A stretch of DNA of 64,000 bases, from assembly GCF_024753135.1 (NCBI RefSeq), contig NZ_JANUGP010000005.1:1-64000 (forward strand), in the 5' to 3' direction. The position numbers were made by a program, and so were the translations under genes. Positions 51,541 to 62,971 of the stretch are shown in pieces. Under the pieces are notes generated by a model that made no database searches, had not been told where the DNA came from, and was given only the letters and a program-made list of their open reading frames with translations. Source of the stretch: Streptomyces pyxinicus. GTDB lineage: Bacteria > Actinomycetota > Actinomycetes > Streptomycetales > Streptomycetaceae. Every line of letters starts with the position of its first letter. The stretch's first letter is position 1.

Positions 51541-51999
51541 TCACAGGGTGTCGAGCGCCTTCACGTAGTCGTTCAGGTCGCGGGCGTCGGGCAGGCCGTT
51601 GCGCACGGTCCAGCGGACGACGCCCTCCTTGTCGATGATGAAGGTGCCGCGCACGGCACAGCCCTTGTCCTCGTCGAAGACGCCGTACGCGCGCGAGACG
51701 TTGCCGTGCGGCCAGAAGTCGCTGAGCAGCGGGTACTCCAGGCCCTCCTGCTCGGCGAAGACGCGCAGGGTGTGGATGGAGTCGTTGGAGACGGCGAGGA
51801 GCTGGGTGTCCCGCTCGGCGAACTTGGGCAGGTTGTCGCGCAGCTCGCACAGCTCGCCGGTGCACACGCCGGTGAAGGCGAAGGGGTAGAAGAGCAGCAC
51901 CACGTTCTTGTCGCCGCGGAGGTCGGAGAGCCTCACGGTGCGGCCGTGGTTGTCCTTGAGCTCGAAGTCGGGCGCCTTGTCGCCGACCTGGATCGCCAT
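51541..51999 (-). CDS. Peroxiredoxin (AhpE/BCP-like)
   Basis: A 152-residue thiol peroxidase. It has the thioredoxin-like fold (VGDKAPDFELKDNHGRTVRL) and the peroxidatic Cys46 in FYPFAFTGVCTGELCELRDN, with the P-x-x-x-T/S-x-x-C motif. Another Cys lies at 51, and CAVRGTFIIDKEGVVRW follows later. It reduces peroxides in the cytoplasm. The order peroxiredoxin - DUF3052 - aceE is conserved in Streptomyces. Mycobacterial AhpE is the closest type. Confidence 0.93.
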   Translation of the reverse strand: MAIQVGDKAPDFELKDNHGRTVRLSDLRGDKNVVLLFYPFAFTGVCTGELCELRDNLPKFAERDTQLLAVSNDSIHTLRVFAEQEGLEYPLLSDFWPHGNVSRAYGVFDEDKGCAVRGTFIIDKEGVVRWTVRNGLPDARDLNDYVKALDTL

Positions 52000-52170
52000 C
52001 GTGCATCCCTTCGGTGGGCTGTTCGGGTGAGAGCACAGCAGACTGCGGGCTCCACCCTACGCAGCGGTCACCGAAGGTCTCGCGCGGCGGTCACCGAAGG
52101 GCCCGCGCGGCGGTCGCGAGGGGCCTCGCGGCGGCCGGTCCGGGCCTGGTGGCCCGGACCGGCACCGGGG

Positions 52171-52608
52171 TCATCGCTTGGACTTGGCGGCCTTCGGCGT
52201 CGCGAGGCGCGAGCCGCTCCAGTCCTTGCCCACACTGACGCTCTTCGACGCCGTCAGGCCGGCCGTGGTGGCGGCGTCCTGGATGTCGCTCGGCTCCACG
52301 TACCCCGTACGGCCGGTCTTCGGCGTCAGGAGCAGGATCGCGCCACCTTCCTCGATGTACGTGGTGGCGTCCACCAGCACATCGGTCAGGTCGCCGTCGT
52401 CGTCACGGAACCACAGCACAACGGCGTCGGCCACGTCGTCGAATTCCTCGTCCATCAGGTCGCCCTCGATGGCTTCCTCGATGGCCTCGCGGAGCTCCTG
52501 ATCGACGTCGTCGTCGTAGCCGATCTCCTGGACCACCTGCCCGGGCTGGAAACCCAGCCTGGCGGCAGGGTTGGTCCGCTCCTCCGCGTGGTCCGCGGTC
52601 GCGCTCAC
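52171..52608 (-). CDS. DUF3052 family acidic protein
   Basis: A 145-residue acidic protein. GTG 52608 is chosen because AGGAGG lies six bases before it. The family sequence is recognised by ARLGFQPGQVVQEIGYDDDV, LREAIEEAIEGDLMDEEFDD and ADAVVLWFRDDDGDLTDVLV, with TGRTGYVEPSDIQDAA. DUF3052 is specific to actinobacteria; its function is unknown. It is divergent from aceE across a 393-base gap. Confidence 0.9.
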   Translation of the reverse strand: MSATADHAEERTNPAARLGFQPGQVVQEIGYDDDVDQELREAIEEAIEGDLMDEEFDDVADAVVLWFRDDDGDLTDVLVDATTYIEEGGAILLLTPKTGRTGYVEPSDIQDAATTAGLTASKSVSVGKDWSGSRLATPKAAKSKR

Positions 52609-53001
52609 GGGTTGCCTCCTGATCATGTCTTGATGAATGTCTCAGCCACGCGCGTGCGCGAAGCATTGGCCGTAGTCCACACGTGCGGGACGGATCGCGC
52701 AAGTACCCGGCCCTCGGGACCGCCGAAACGGTGACGATCCGGGCCGTGTCGCCGCAACTTCTCGCACGGTACCCCGATTCTCCGGCACCCACATCACGCC
52801 GATGCGTCCGCTTTGCCCCGTACGGGATCCTCACCCCCCGCACCACTCGAACACCTTTGCCAAGCGTGTCACACCCGGGGCGTATCGTTGCGTTTTGACC
52901 GATGGGACACCCAGCAGATGACGTGAGCCGCTCCCAGGTACACGATGGGGGACGGTGCAGGCACTGGTAAGAACCCGGCCCTCTGACAGGTAAGGAACAG
53001 C
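52609..53001 (+). other. Divergent intergenic region between DUF3052 and aceE
   Basis: The 393 bases contain no gene. A TTGACC (52895-52900) could be a -35 element for aceE, but no clear -10 was found, and AAGGAA just before 53002 is its ribosome binding site. No known riboswitch or operator was recognised. Confidence 0.35.
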
Positions 53002-55749
<2,748 letters not shown>

Positions 55750-55786
55750 GACCGCGCCCGGCGCAGGCCGGGTGACGGGTCGGGGG

Positions 55787-55812
55787 GCGGTGGGGCCGGT
55801 CGGCCCCACCGC
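55787..55812 (+). terminator. Hairpin terminator behind aceE
   Basis: GCGGTGGGGCCG (55787-55798) pairs perfectly with CGGCCCCACCGC (55801-55812), followed by TCTTCTGT. Confidence 0.85.
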
Positions 55813-55844
55813 TCTTCTGTACGGATCTTCTCTACGCTGCGGGT

Positions 55845-56588
55845 ATGGAACGACAGTCGGCACAGGCCGCGTGGGAACGACGTACCGAACGGCCGCTGCT
55901 GGCACTGGCGGTGGGGTTCGCGCTGGCGTACGCGGTGCCGATCGTGGACAGCACCGCCTCGCGGTCGCTGACCGAGCTGTGCACGGGCGTGGAGTGGGTG
56001 GTGTGGGGCGCGTTCGCCGTGGACTACGTCATACGGCTGGGACTCGCGCCCCGGCGCGCGGAGTTCGTGCGCCGGCACTGGCCGGATCTGTGCGCGGTGG
56101 TGCTGCCGGTGCTCCAGCCGCTGCGGCTGCTGCGGATGGTCTCGACGCTGCTGCTGGTGGGGCGGCGGGCCCGGATGGCGCCGCAGATCCGGCTGACCAC
56201 GTATGTGGTGGGCTCGGTGGTCGGGCTGCTGATGTTCGGCTCGCTGGCGGTGCTGTCCGTGGAGCGGGGCTCGCCGCACGGGAACATCCGGACGCTGGGT
56301 GACGCCGTGTGGTGGTCGTTCACGACGATGACGACCGTGGGGTACGGCGACCACGCGCCGACCACCGGGCTCGGCCGGATGATCGCGGTGGGGCTGATGC
56401 TGTCCGGCATCGCGCTGCTCGGTGTGGTGACGGCGAACATCGCGGCCTGGTTCCTGTCCCAGTTCGAGAAGGACGACGTGGAGGAACGGCGCCAGACGGA
56501 GGCGATCGCGGTCCTCACGGAGGAGGTACGGCTGCTGCGTGCGGAGGTGGCCCGGCTGACGGAACGCCGGCCGGACCACCACCACTGA
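55845..56588 (+). CDS. Voltage-gated-type potassium channel (ion_trans_2)
   Basis: A 247-residue membrane protein. Helices S1-S4 are seen (PLLALAVGFALAYAVPIVDS, GVEWVVWGAFAVDYVIRLGL, LCAVVLPVLQPLRLLRMVST), the last carrying few Arg, so a weak voltage sensor. The pore region is WWSFTTMTTVGYGDHAPTTG with the TVGYGD selectivity filter, then IAVGLMLSGIALLGVVTANI. The C-terminus is a coiled coil (LSQFEKDDVEERRQTEAIAV). The start follows the terminator by 33 bases, so it has its own promoter. Confidence 0.93.
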   Translation: MERQSAQAAWERRTERPLLALAVGFALAYAVPIVDSTASRSLTELCTGVEWVVWGAFAVDYVIRLGLAPRRAEFVRRHWPDLCAVVLPVLQPLRLLRMVSTLLLVGRRARMAPQIRLTTYVVGSVVGLLMFGSLAVLSVERGSPHGNIRTLGDAVWWSFTTMTTVGYGDHAPTTGLGRMIAVGLMLSGIALLGVVTANIAAWFLSQFEKDDVEERRQTEAIAVLTEEVRLLRAEVARLTERRPDHHH

Positions 56589-56632
56589 ACCCGCTCGCCG
56601 GCACCGGCGGGGTGCCGCTGTCACCGCCCGCG

Positions 56633-56938
56633 TCAGAGCAGGCCGTGGCCCCAAGTGGCCGCGCCCGCCAGGGCGATGATGGCCAGCAGCGTGTCGATCG
56701 CGCCCAGGATGAGGGCCACCAGTGGCGGGACGGACCGGTCGTTGGACCACTTGCGGCCCATCGCCTGCCAGCCGCAGAACATCGCGACCGGGCCCAGGAT
56801 GATGCCCAGTGCGAAGAAGCCGGCCACCGCACAGATCGTGCCGATGATCCCGAGCGTCGCACGGTCCGGCCCGGTGCGTTGCCACGTCCGGCCACGTGAC
56901 CGGGGGTACCCGCGCGTTCCCTGCCCGAAGCCAGCCAT
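56633..56938 (-). CDS. DUF4190-type small membrane protein
   Basis: A 101-residue protein; ATG 56938 (or the adjacent 56941) follows GGGAG. A basic, Gly-rich head (MAGFGQGTRGYPRSRGRTWQ) precedes two helices (IGTICAVAGFFALGIILGPV and VALILGAIDTLLAIIALAGA), with MGRKWSNDRSVPP between. This fits DUF4190. Function is unknown. It is convergent with the channel gene. Confidence 0.8.
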   Translation of the reverse strand: MAGFGQGTRGYPRSRGRTWQRTGPDRATLGIIGTICAVAGFFALGIILGPVAMFCGWQAMGRKWSNDRSVPPLVALILGAIDTLLAIIALAGAATWGHGLL

Positions 56939-57221
56939 CATCAACTCCCTGATGTCGTGGGTCACTTCGGCTTCGGTGCTCGGGTACCCCGGTTCCGGCG
57001 GGGCAGACCCGCGCCCGCTGCCCCCCTCCGGCAGCGCGCGCCACGGCCCGGCCGTCCTCCCATGCCCTGCGGAGGACTTGACCCACTGTGACCTGCGGCG
57101 CGCACCGCAAGCGAGCGATCTTGAGCGGCTTCACCCTGATGAGGGAAATTCCGCCCTTGCGGAGCGAGAAGCCCTCACAGAGCGAGAGGAGAGGGAGAAC
57201 GGGCCGGTCGGATGTGGCCGG

Positions 57222-58844
57222 TCAGATGTGGCCCACGCCCGCCCCCGCCTCCGCGTTGACGCCGCGCTTGGTGAGCAGCGCGACCAGGATGGCGACCGCC
57301 GCCACACCGGCCGCCACCAGGGAGGCGAGGCTCATACCGGAGATGAAGGTGTCGTGCGCCACCTCGGCGATCTTGGCGGCGATCGGCGCGGGGGTGCCCT
57401 TCGCCACCGGCGCGGCGCCCTGCTGCACCGCCTGGGACGCCTGGTCGAGCTGAGCCGGCGTCAGCTTCGGCAGGCCCGCGTCGGCCCAGTTGCCGGCGAG
57501 GTCGCTGTCGACCTTGGAGGCCATCACGGCACCCAGCACGGCCGTGCCGAGGCTGCCGCCGATCTGCATGCCCGCCTGCTGGAGACCGCCCGCGACCCCG
57601 GACAGCGCCAGGGGCGCGTTGCCGACGATGACCTCGGTGGCGCCGACCATGACCGGGGCGAGGCCGAGGCCGAGCAGGCCGAACCAGACCGACATCACCC
57701 CGCTGCCGGTGTCGACCTCCAGCGTCGACATGCCGTACATCGCGACGGCGGTCGCGGCCATGCCGCCGGCCAGCGGGATGCGCGGGCCGAGCTTGGTGAT
57801 CGCGATACCCGCGAGCGGCGAGGCGACGATCATCATGCCGGTGAGCGGCAGCAGGTGCAGACCGGCGTCGATGGGGCTCATGCCGTGCACGTTCTGGAGA
57901 TAGAAGGTGACGAAGAACAGGCCGCCCATGAAGGCGATGGCCATCAGCACCATCAGGACGACGCCCGCGGACAGCGGCACCGAGCGGAACAGGCCCAGCG
58001 GGATCAGCGGCTCGGCGACCCGGGTCTCCCAGAAGGCGAACCCGGCGAACAGCACCACAGAGGCCGCGATGAACAGCCAGGTCCGGCCGTCGCCCCAGCC
58101 CCAGGTGGGCGCCTTGATCAGGGCCCAGACCAGGCAGAACATGGCGCCCGAGAGCAGCACGATGCCGGGGATGTCGAAGGAGCGGGGGGCGTTCGCGGCG
58201 CGGTGGTCCAGCAGGATCAGCAGGCCGAGGAGGAGCGCGAGGGCGCCGACGGGCACGTTGATGAAGAACACCGACTGCCAGTTGACGTGCTCGACGAGGA
58301 CACCGCCGAGGATCGGGCCGCCCGCGGTGGACGCGCCGATCACCATGCCCCAGATGCCGATCGCCATGTTGAGCTTCTCGGCCGGGAAGGTGGCGCGCAG
58401 CAGGCCCAGCGCGGCCGGCATCAGCAGCGCGCCGAACAGGCCCTGGAACACGCGGAACGTGACGACGGCGGCGATGCTGTGCGACAGCCCGATGGCGCCC
58501 GAGGCGGCGGCGAAGCCGGTGACGCCGATGAGGAAGGTCTGCCGGTGGCCGAAGCGGTCACCGAGCTTGCCCGCGGTGATCAGGGTGACGGCGAGGGCCA
58601 GGAAGTAGGCGTTGGTGATCCACTGCACGTCGGAGAAGGTCGCGTGCAGGTTCTTGGCGATGGCCGGGTTGGCGATCGCCACGATGGTGCCGTCCAGGGC
58701 GACCATCATGACGCCGACGGCGACGGTGAGAAGAGTGAGCCACGGATGGCCGCGCAGCCCTGTGGCCGGGGTCGAGTCCGACGGGGCTGCCGGCACCTTG
58801 CCGCCGCCCGGCCCCGTGGCATCGATGGCGGTCTGACTAGTCAT
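57222..58844 (-). CDS. DHA2-family MFS multidrug efflux transporter
   Basis: A 540-residue, 14-helix exporter from ATG 58844. Signatures are VMMVALDGTIVAIANPAIAK (motif D1), AGKLGDRFGHRQTFLIGVTG (motif A), FRVFQGLFGALLMPAALGLL (motif B) and GASTAGGPILGGVLVEHVNW (motif C, specific to drug/H+ antiporters). It is divergent from a TetR gene 115 bases away, the common arrangement for a repressor-controlled drug pump. Its substrates are unknown. Confidence 0.93.
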   Translation of the reverse strand: MTSQTAIDATGPGGGKVPAAPSDSTPATGLRGHPWLTLLTVAVGVMMVALDGTIVAIANPAIAKNLHATFSDVQWITNAYFLALAVTLITAGKLGDRFGHRQTFLIGVTGFAAASGAIGLSHSIAAVVTFRVFQGLFGALLMPAALGLLRATFPAEKLNMAIGIWGMVIGASTAGGPILGGVLVEHVNWQSVFFINVPVGALALLLGLLILLDHRAANAPRSFDIPGIVLLSGAMFCLVWALIKAPTWGWGDGRTWLFIAASVVLFAGFAFWETRVAEPLIPLGLFRSVPLSAGVVLMVLMAIAFMGGLFFVTFYLQNVHGMSPIDAGLHLLPLTGMMIVASPLAGIAITKLGPRIPLAGGMAATAVAMYGMSTLEVDTGSGVMSVWFGLLGLGLAPVMVGATEVIVGNAPLALSGVAGGLQQAGMQIGGSLGTAVLGAVMASKVDSDLAGNWADAGLPKLTPAQLDQASQAVQQGAAPVAKGTPAPIAAKIAEVAHDTFISGMSLASLVAAGVAAVAILVALLTKRGVNAEAGAGVGHI

Positions 58845-58849
58845 ATCGT

Positions 58850-58910
58850 CGAGGCTAGTGACAGCGACTGACAGTTGACAAACAAAATCACCCGTCAGCG
58901 GCTGACATCG
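58850..58910. promoter_or_regulatory. Probable TetR operator region between efflux pump and regulator
   Basis: The 115-base gap has several TGAC/GTCA words: GTCAGCGGCTGAC (58894-58906) is a perfect palindrome, and ACTGACAGTTGACAAAC stands at about 58867-58883. TTGACA is a possible -35 box. Binding by the TetR product is inferred. Confidence 0.55.
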
Positions 58911-58959
58911 CGTCGCCGCATAGGCTGAGCTGCACGGACGTTCACCGGAAGAGGGGCCC

Positions 58960-59586
58960 ATGGAAACGCTGCGCGAGCGCAAGAAGCGGCGTACCCGGGA
59001 AGCGCTGCTGCGCGCCGCCCTCGAACTGTTCACCACCCAGGGGTACGAACGCACGACGGTCGACGAGATCGCCGAGGCCGTCGACGTCTCGCAGCGCACC
59101 TTCTTCCGCTACTTCGCCGGCAAGGAGGAGGCCGCCTTCGCGGTCCAGACGATGACGGAGGACCGCTTCCTCGCGGCTGTCCGGGCCCGTCCGCCGCACG
59201 AGGCGCCGATGACGGCCCTGCGGCAGGCGTTCCTGGAGGGCTGGGACGCGATCCGCGAGCACGTCGAGGAGGCGGTGCCGGTCGAGCTGTACCTGCGCAT
59301 GTACCGCACGATCGGGTCGACGCCCGCGCTGCTCGCCGCCCATCTGCGCCGCTCGGTCGCGATCGAGGAGACGATGGCGCGGGTGCTGGCCGAGCGGGAG
59401 GGCGTCGACGTGGACTCCGACCCGCGTCCGCGGCTGGCCGTGGCCGTGTTCGGCGGGGTGATGAGGGTCACCGAGCGGCAGTGGAGCACGGGCGACGACC
59501 TCAGCCCGGAGGCCATCCGCGCGCTCACCGCGTCGTACCTCGATCAGGTGGGATCCGCCCTGACCGGGAACTGGGGCGGCGACTGA
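58960..59586 (+). CDS. TetR/AcrR-family transcriptional regulator
   Basis: A 208-residue repressor. The N-terminal HTH is LELFTTQGYERTTVDEIAEA then VDVSQRTFFRYFAGKEEAAF, an AcrR-like helix-turn-helix. The C-terminal ligand-binding and dimer part is helical (TALRQAFLEGWDAIREHVEE, PALLAAHLRRSVAIEETMAR). It probably represses the divergent DHA2 pump and itself, releasing DNA on drug binding. The start is ATG 58960. Confidence 0.93.
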   Translation: METLRERKKRRTREALLRAALELFTTQGYERTTVDEIAEAVDVSQRTFFRYFAGKEEAAFAVQTMTEDRFLAAVRARPPHEAPMTALRQAFLEGWDAIREHVEEAVPVELYLRMYRTIGSTPALLAAHLRRSVAIEETMARVLAEREGVDVDSDPRPRLAVAVFGGVMRVTERQWSTGDDLSPEAIRALTASYLDQVGSALTGNWGGD

Positions 59587-59725
59587 GATCGTTGGAGGAC
59601 CGGGGCGAAGATCGACCGGCCGGACACCCGCGAGATCGCCGCCGAAGCGTTCGATCTCCGTCGAAACGTGATCCCTGCCACTCGGTTACCCCGAGACCCT
59701 CCCGTTCTCCTAGTGTGTCCTCCCA

Positions 59726-60946
59726 GTGACTTCCTTCGACACCTCCTCCCCGCAACTCAACGTCTGGCGCGCCCTGCTGGCTCTGGCCGTCGTGTTCGTG
59801 ATGCTCGCGACCACCGGCTGGACCGCCCTGCGCAGCCACCGGGAGCCGTCGGCGCTCCAGGCCTCGCTCGCCAAGTGGGAGCACGGCCGGCTGCACGGCC
59901 TGCCCCTGCCCGACCCCGAGGCGGGGCCGGCCCGGCTCGCCCGCTTCTTCGCCGCGCTCGGCCACCAGGACCGCGACCGCCTCGCCCACCGCTACCCCCT
60001 CGCGGTCGGCAACATGAACGGCGCCCCGGTCACCCTGCGCTACCAGGCCAACCGCGTCGCCCTCGACCAGGCGCGCCGGGCGGAGCGGCAGCGGACGCAC
60101 GACCCGCGGCTCAGCTCGGCCGGCCGGCAGGACGCGACCCGCCGCGTGGACCGCTACGCGTCGCTGCTGACCCCCGGCCGGCACATCCTGGCCTTCGACC
60201 CGCAGGACTCGGGCCGGGTGGCGGAGGTGTTCGGAGACCTCGACCGGGCGCAGCGGATCTCGGTCGTCGTCCCCGGCGTCGACACCGATCTGCTCACCTT
60301 CCAGCGGACGTACCGCAAGTACAGCGCCCCGGTCGGCATGGCCGAGGCGCTCTACGCGGCCGAGCGCGACGCGCGCCCCGGCACCCGGACGGCCGTGATC
60401 GCCTGGGCCGACTACACCGCGCCCGACGGGCTGGGCGTGGACGCGGCCACCGGGCTGCGCGCCGAGGAGGGCGCCGTCCGGCTCAACGGCCTGCTGCGCG
60501 CCCTGCCCGGCCGCGCGAAGGTGGCGATGGTCTGCCACAGCTACGGCTCGGTGGTGTGCGGGGTCGCCGCGCGCGGGATGCCGGCCCGGGTGACCGACAT
60601 AGCGGTGGCGGCGAGCCCCGGCATGCGGGTCACCGGGGCCGGGGACCTGGGCACCAGGGCCCGGGTGTGGGCCATGCGGGACGCCACCGACTGGGTGCGG
60701 GACGTCCCCTATCTGGAGCTGGGCGGGCTCGGGCACGGCGCCGACCCGGTGTCCTCGGCGTTCGGCGCGCGGGTGCTGTCCGCGCGGGACGCGCAGGGCC
60801 ACGCCGGCTATTTCCAGCCGGGCACGGACAGCCTGCGCAACCTCGCCGAGGTCGGGGTCGGCGGGTACGCCGAGGTGACCTGCGCCCGGGAGAACGACAC
60901 GTGCCGGGCCGGTCTGCCCGGCGCCGAGACGGCCGGACGCGCGTAG
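59726..60946 (+). CDS. Membrane-anchored alpha/beta hydrolase (DUF1023)
   Basis: A 406-residue protein from GTG 59726. A single N-terminal helix (NVWRALLALAVVFVMLATTG) makes it membrane-anchored or secreted. The catalytic domain of DUF1023 is seen from about 150: RYASLLTPGRHILAFDPQDS, RISVVVPGVDTDLLTF, then the nucleophile elbow KVAMVCHSYGSVVCGVAARG and VTDIAVAASPGMRV. A late His (GHAGYFQPGTDSLRNLAEVG) could complete the triad. Substrate is unknown; esterase or lipase activity is likely. Confidence 0.9.
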   Translation: MTSFDTSSPQLNVWRALLALAVVFVMLATTGWTALRSHREPSALQASLAKWEHGRLHGLPLPDPEAGPARLARFFAALGHQDRDRLAHRYPLAVGNMNGAPVTLRYQANRVALDQARRAERQRTHDPRLSSAGRQDATRRVDRYASLLTPGRHILAFDPQDSGRVAEVFGDLDRAQRISVVVPGVDTDLLTFQRTYRKYSAPVGMAEALYAAERDARPGTRTAVIAWADYTAPDGLGVDAATGLRAEEGAVRLNGLLRALPGRAKVAMVCHSYGSVVCGVAARGMPARVTDIAVAASPGMRVTGAGDLGTRARVWAMRDATDWVRDVPYLELGGLGHGADPVSSAFGARVLSARDAQGHAGYFQPGTDSLRNLAEVGVGGYAEVTCARENDTCRAGLPGAETAGRA

Positions 60947-61012
60947 AAACAGCAGGAAGTGCGGTCTGCGCGGGTGGCGACGGAGGAGCACGTGCCGCAT
61001 ACGATGAGCCGC

Positions 61013-61864
61013 ATGGGTGACGTACTGGCGGGATTTCATGCCGTCTGGGAGTTCGAATCCGACTCCGTGCTCATCCGTTACGAACGGGGGATTCGAACAC
61101 CCAGGCTTTTCCAGGCCCTCGGCGAGCGGCGGATCCCGCTGTCCGCGGTGGAGGGGGTGACGCTCGCGCCGGGCAGACGCGGCACCGTCGCGCTGCGGCT
61201 GGTGCTGCGGGAGGGCGCCGACCCGCTGACGGAGGCGGCCGACGGTCAGCTCAAGGAGGGCGCGGACCCCTACCGGCTGGTGGTGCCGGCCGAGCGGGAG
61301 GGCGTCGCCGGGTACTACGCCGACGAGCTGCGGAAACTGCTGACCGAGTCCGGTCCCAGCGAACGGCACCTGGTCGCGGCGCCCGAGGCGCCGCTGCAGT
61401 TCAAGGCCTCCGACGCGAAGGCGTCCTTCGACGGCACCCGGGTGCGGTTCCGCTGGTCCTGGACAGGGGCGTCCTCCGCGAAGTGGAAGGCCGGCGACCA
61501 GAGCTTTCCGGTCACCGAGCTGACCGGGGTGGAGTGGCGGTCGCCGGAGGACTTCGAGGGGCATCTGCGGCTGGTGCCGCGCGACGGCGGCGCGGACCGC
61601 CCGGCCCAGCCCGACCAGGACCCGGCGTCGGTGGTCTTCGGGCTCGGGTACGGCCCGGTGCACGAGTCGCTGCCGTTCGCCGCCGCCGTGCTCGCGGCGG
61701 TGCGCGCCCGCGGGCCGGTGCCGGCGATACCGGCGGCGCCGGCCCGGCGCGACCCCGCGGACATCGCCGAGCGGATCCGGCACCTCGGGGAGCTGCACCA
61801 GGCCGGCCTGGTCACGGACGAGGAGTTCTCCTCGAAGAAGGCCGAGCTGCTCGCCGAGCTGTAG
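61013..61864 (+). CDS. DUF4429 domain protein with C-terminal SHOCT
   Basis: A 283-residue protein from ATG 61013 (MGDVLAGFHAVWEFESDSVL); ATG 61004 is also possible. It holds two PH-like DUF4429 units (VLIRYERGIRTPRLFQALGE; KASFDGTRVRFRWSWTG with FPVTELTGVEWRSPEDFEGH). The end DIAERIRHLGELHQAGLVTD then EEFSSKKAELLAEL is a SHOCT domain. Both occur in uncharacterised actinobacterial proteins, sometimes tied to oligomerisation. Function is unknown. Confidence 0.88.
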   Translation: MGDVLAGFHAVWEFESDSVLIRYERGIRTPRLFQALGERRIPLSAVEGVTLAPGRRGTVALRLVLREGADPLTEAADGQLKEGADPYRLVVPAEREGVAGYYADELRKLLTESGPSERHLVAAPEAPLQFKASDAKASFDGTRVRFRWSWTGASSAKWKAGDQSFPVTELTGVEWRSPEDFEGHLRLVPRDGGADRPAQPDQDPASVVFGLGYGPVHESLPFAAAVLAAVRARGPVPAIPAAPARRDPADIAERIRHLGELHQAGLVTDEEFSSKKAELLAEL

Positions 61865-61923
61865 CCCTGCGGCCGGGCTCCCGCCGCCGTCAGGTTCCCG
61901 CCGTCGTCAGGCTCCCGCCGTCG

Positions 61924-62379
61924 TCAGGCTCCCGCCGCGTAGAAGCCGATCTTCCGGTCCAGTACCGCGAGGGTGTCGTGCAGCTCCGCGATCCGGGTCA
62001 GCACGTCCCGGCGGGTCGACTCCAGCAGCTCCCGCCGCTCGCCGTAGGTGCTCTCGCCCTCGCGGACCAGTTCCGCGTACCGCACCATGTCGGCCACCGG
62101 CATGCCGGTCAGGCGCAGCTTGTTGACGAACTCCAGCCAGTCCAGGTCCCGGTTGCGGTACCGGCGCTGGCCGGTGTGCGAGCGGTCCACGTGCGGCATC
62201 AGCCCGATCCGCTCGTACCAGCGCAGGGTGTGCGCGGTCAGCCCGGTGCAGGCGACGGCCTCACTGATCGTGTAGTGGTCCTGCCCGTCCGGGCGGGGGT
62301 GGGGCGGAGGCGGGGCGGAGCAGCGGTCGGCGGGGCCGGCGGCCGTGGCACCGGCCGGCATGGTCTGCGTCACCGTCAT
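61924..62379 (-). CDS. MerR-family transcriptional regulator
   Basis: A 151-residue regulator from ATG 62379. The MerR DNA-binding domain is YTISEAVACTGLTAHTLRWY then ERIGLMPHVDRSHTGQRRYR, with DLDWLEFVNKLRLTGMPVAD, and a dimer coiled coil follows (RELLESTRRDVLTRIAELHD). No Cys metal-binding motif is seen. The N-terminal 35 residues are an added Pro-rich segment. Its promoter at 62387-62417 looks MerR-controlled, and the message may be leaderless. Confidence 0.92.
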   Translation of the reverse strand: MTVTQTMPAGATAAGPADRCSAPPPPHPRPDGQDHYTISEAVACTGLTAHTLRWYERIGLMPHVDRSHTGQRRYRNRDLDWLEFVNKLRLTGMPVADMVRYAELVREGESTYGERRELLESTRRDVLTRIAELHDTLAVLDRKIGFYAAGA

Positions 62380-62386
62380 GCCCTCC

Positions 62387-62417
62387 ACGCTAAGACCTTC
62401 GAGTGCACTCCAGGCAA
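62387..62417 (-). promoter_or_regulatory. MerR-type promoter with 19-bp spacer (autoregulated)
   Basis: On the minus strand, -35 TTGCCT (62417-62412) and -10 TAGCGT (62392-62387) are 19 bp apart. The spacer holds the palindrome GAGTGCACTC (62401-62410), the layout of MerR-activated promoters. The ATG starts eight bases beyond the -10, so the mRNA has almost no leader. Confidence 0.7.
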
Positions 62418-62476
62418 GCGGGACCGGTGTGAAAACGGCAAGACGCGGGCCACGGTCGGTGGCTAGCGTGCGGCGC

Positions 62477-62953
62477 ATGAGTCTCGTACGCCGGGCCCGG
62501 CCCGAGGACGCCGGGGAAGTGCTGCGCCTGCGGCAGGTGATGATCGACTCGGTGTCCGGGGCGGACCGGGGCGGCCCCACCGCCTGGCACGCCGACTCGC
62601 TGCCGGCGCTGCGCGGGCGGCTGGCCGAGCCGGACGGGGGCTTCGCCGCCTTCGTCGTGGACCACCCGGACCGGCCGGGGGCGCTGGCCGCGCTGGTGTG
62701 CGGGACGCTGGAGTACCGCATCGGCCAGTCCGGGAACCCCGAGGGGCGGGTCGGGTACGTGTTCAGTGTCGCGACCGACCCGGACGCCCGGCGCCGCGGC
62801 TACGCCCGCGCCTGCATGGCCGAGCTGCTGGAGTGGTTCCGGGAGCGGGGGGCGCGGCGGGTCGACCTCCACGCGTCGGCCGAGGGCGAGTCGCTGTACG
62901 CGTCCCTCGGCTTCGTCCGCAAGCCCGACCCCTCGATGCGGCTGGTGCTGTGA
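62477..62953 (+). CDS. GNAT family N-acetyltransferase
   Basis: A 158-residue enzyme from ATG 62477 (MSLVRRARPEDAGEVLRLRQ). Motif A is YVFSVATDPDARRRGYARAC, with the R-R-x-G-x-A acetyl-CoA loop; motif B is VDLHASAEGESLYASLGFVR. The acceptor is unknown. It is divergent from the MerR regulator, across a region whose central palindrome lies 60 bases from its start, so MerR might also act on it. The following serine-hydrolase gene starts 18 bases after its stop. Confidence 0.92.
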   Translation: MSLVRRARPEDAGEVLRLRQVMIDSVSGADRGGPTAWHADSLPALRGRLAEPDGGFAAFVVDHPDRPGALAALVCGTLEYRIGQSGNPEGRVGYVFSVATDPDARRRGYARACMAELLEWFRERGARRVDLHASAEGESLYASLGFVRKPDPSMRLVL

Positions 62954-62971
62954 GCCGCATAGGCTCGCCGC

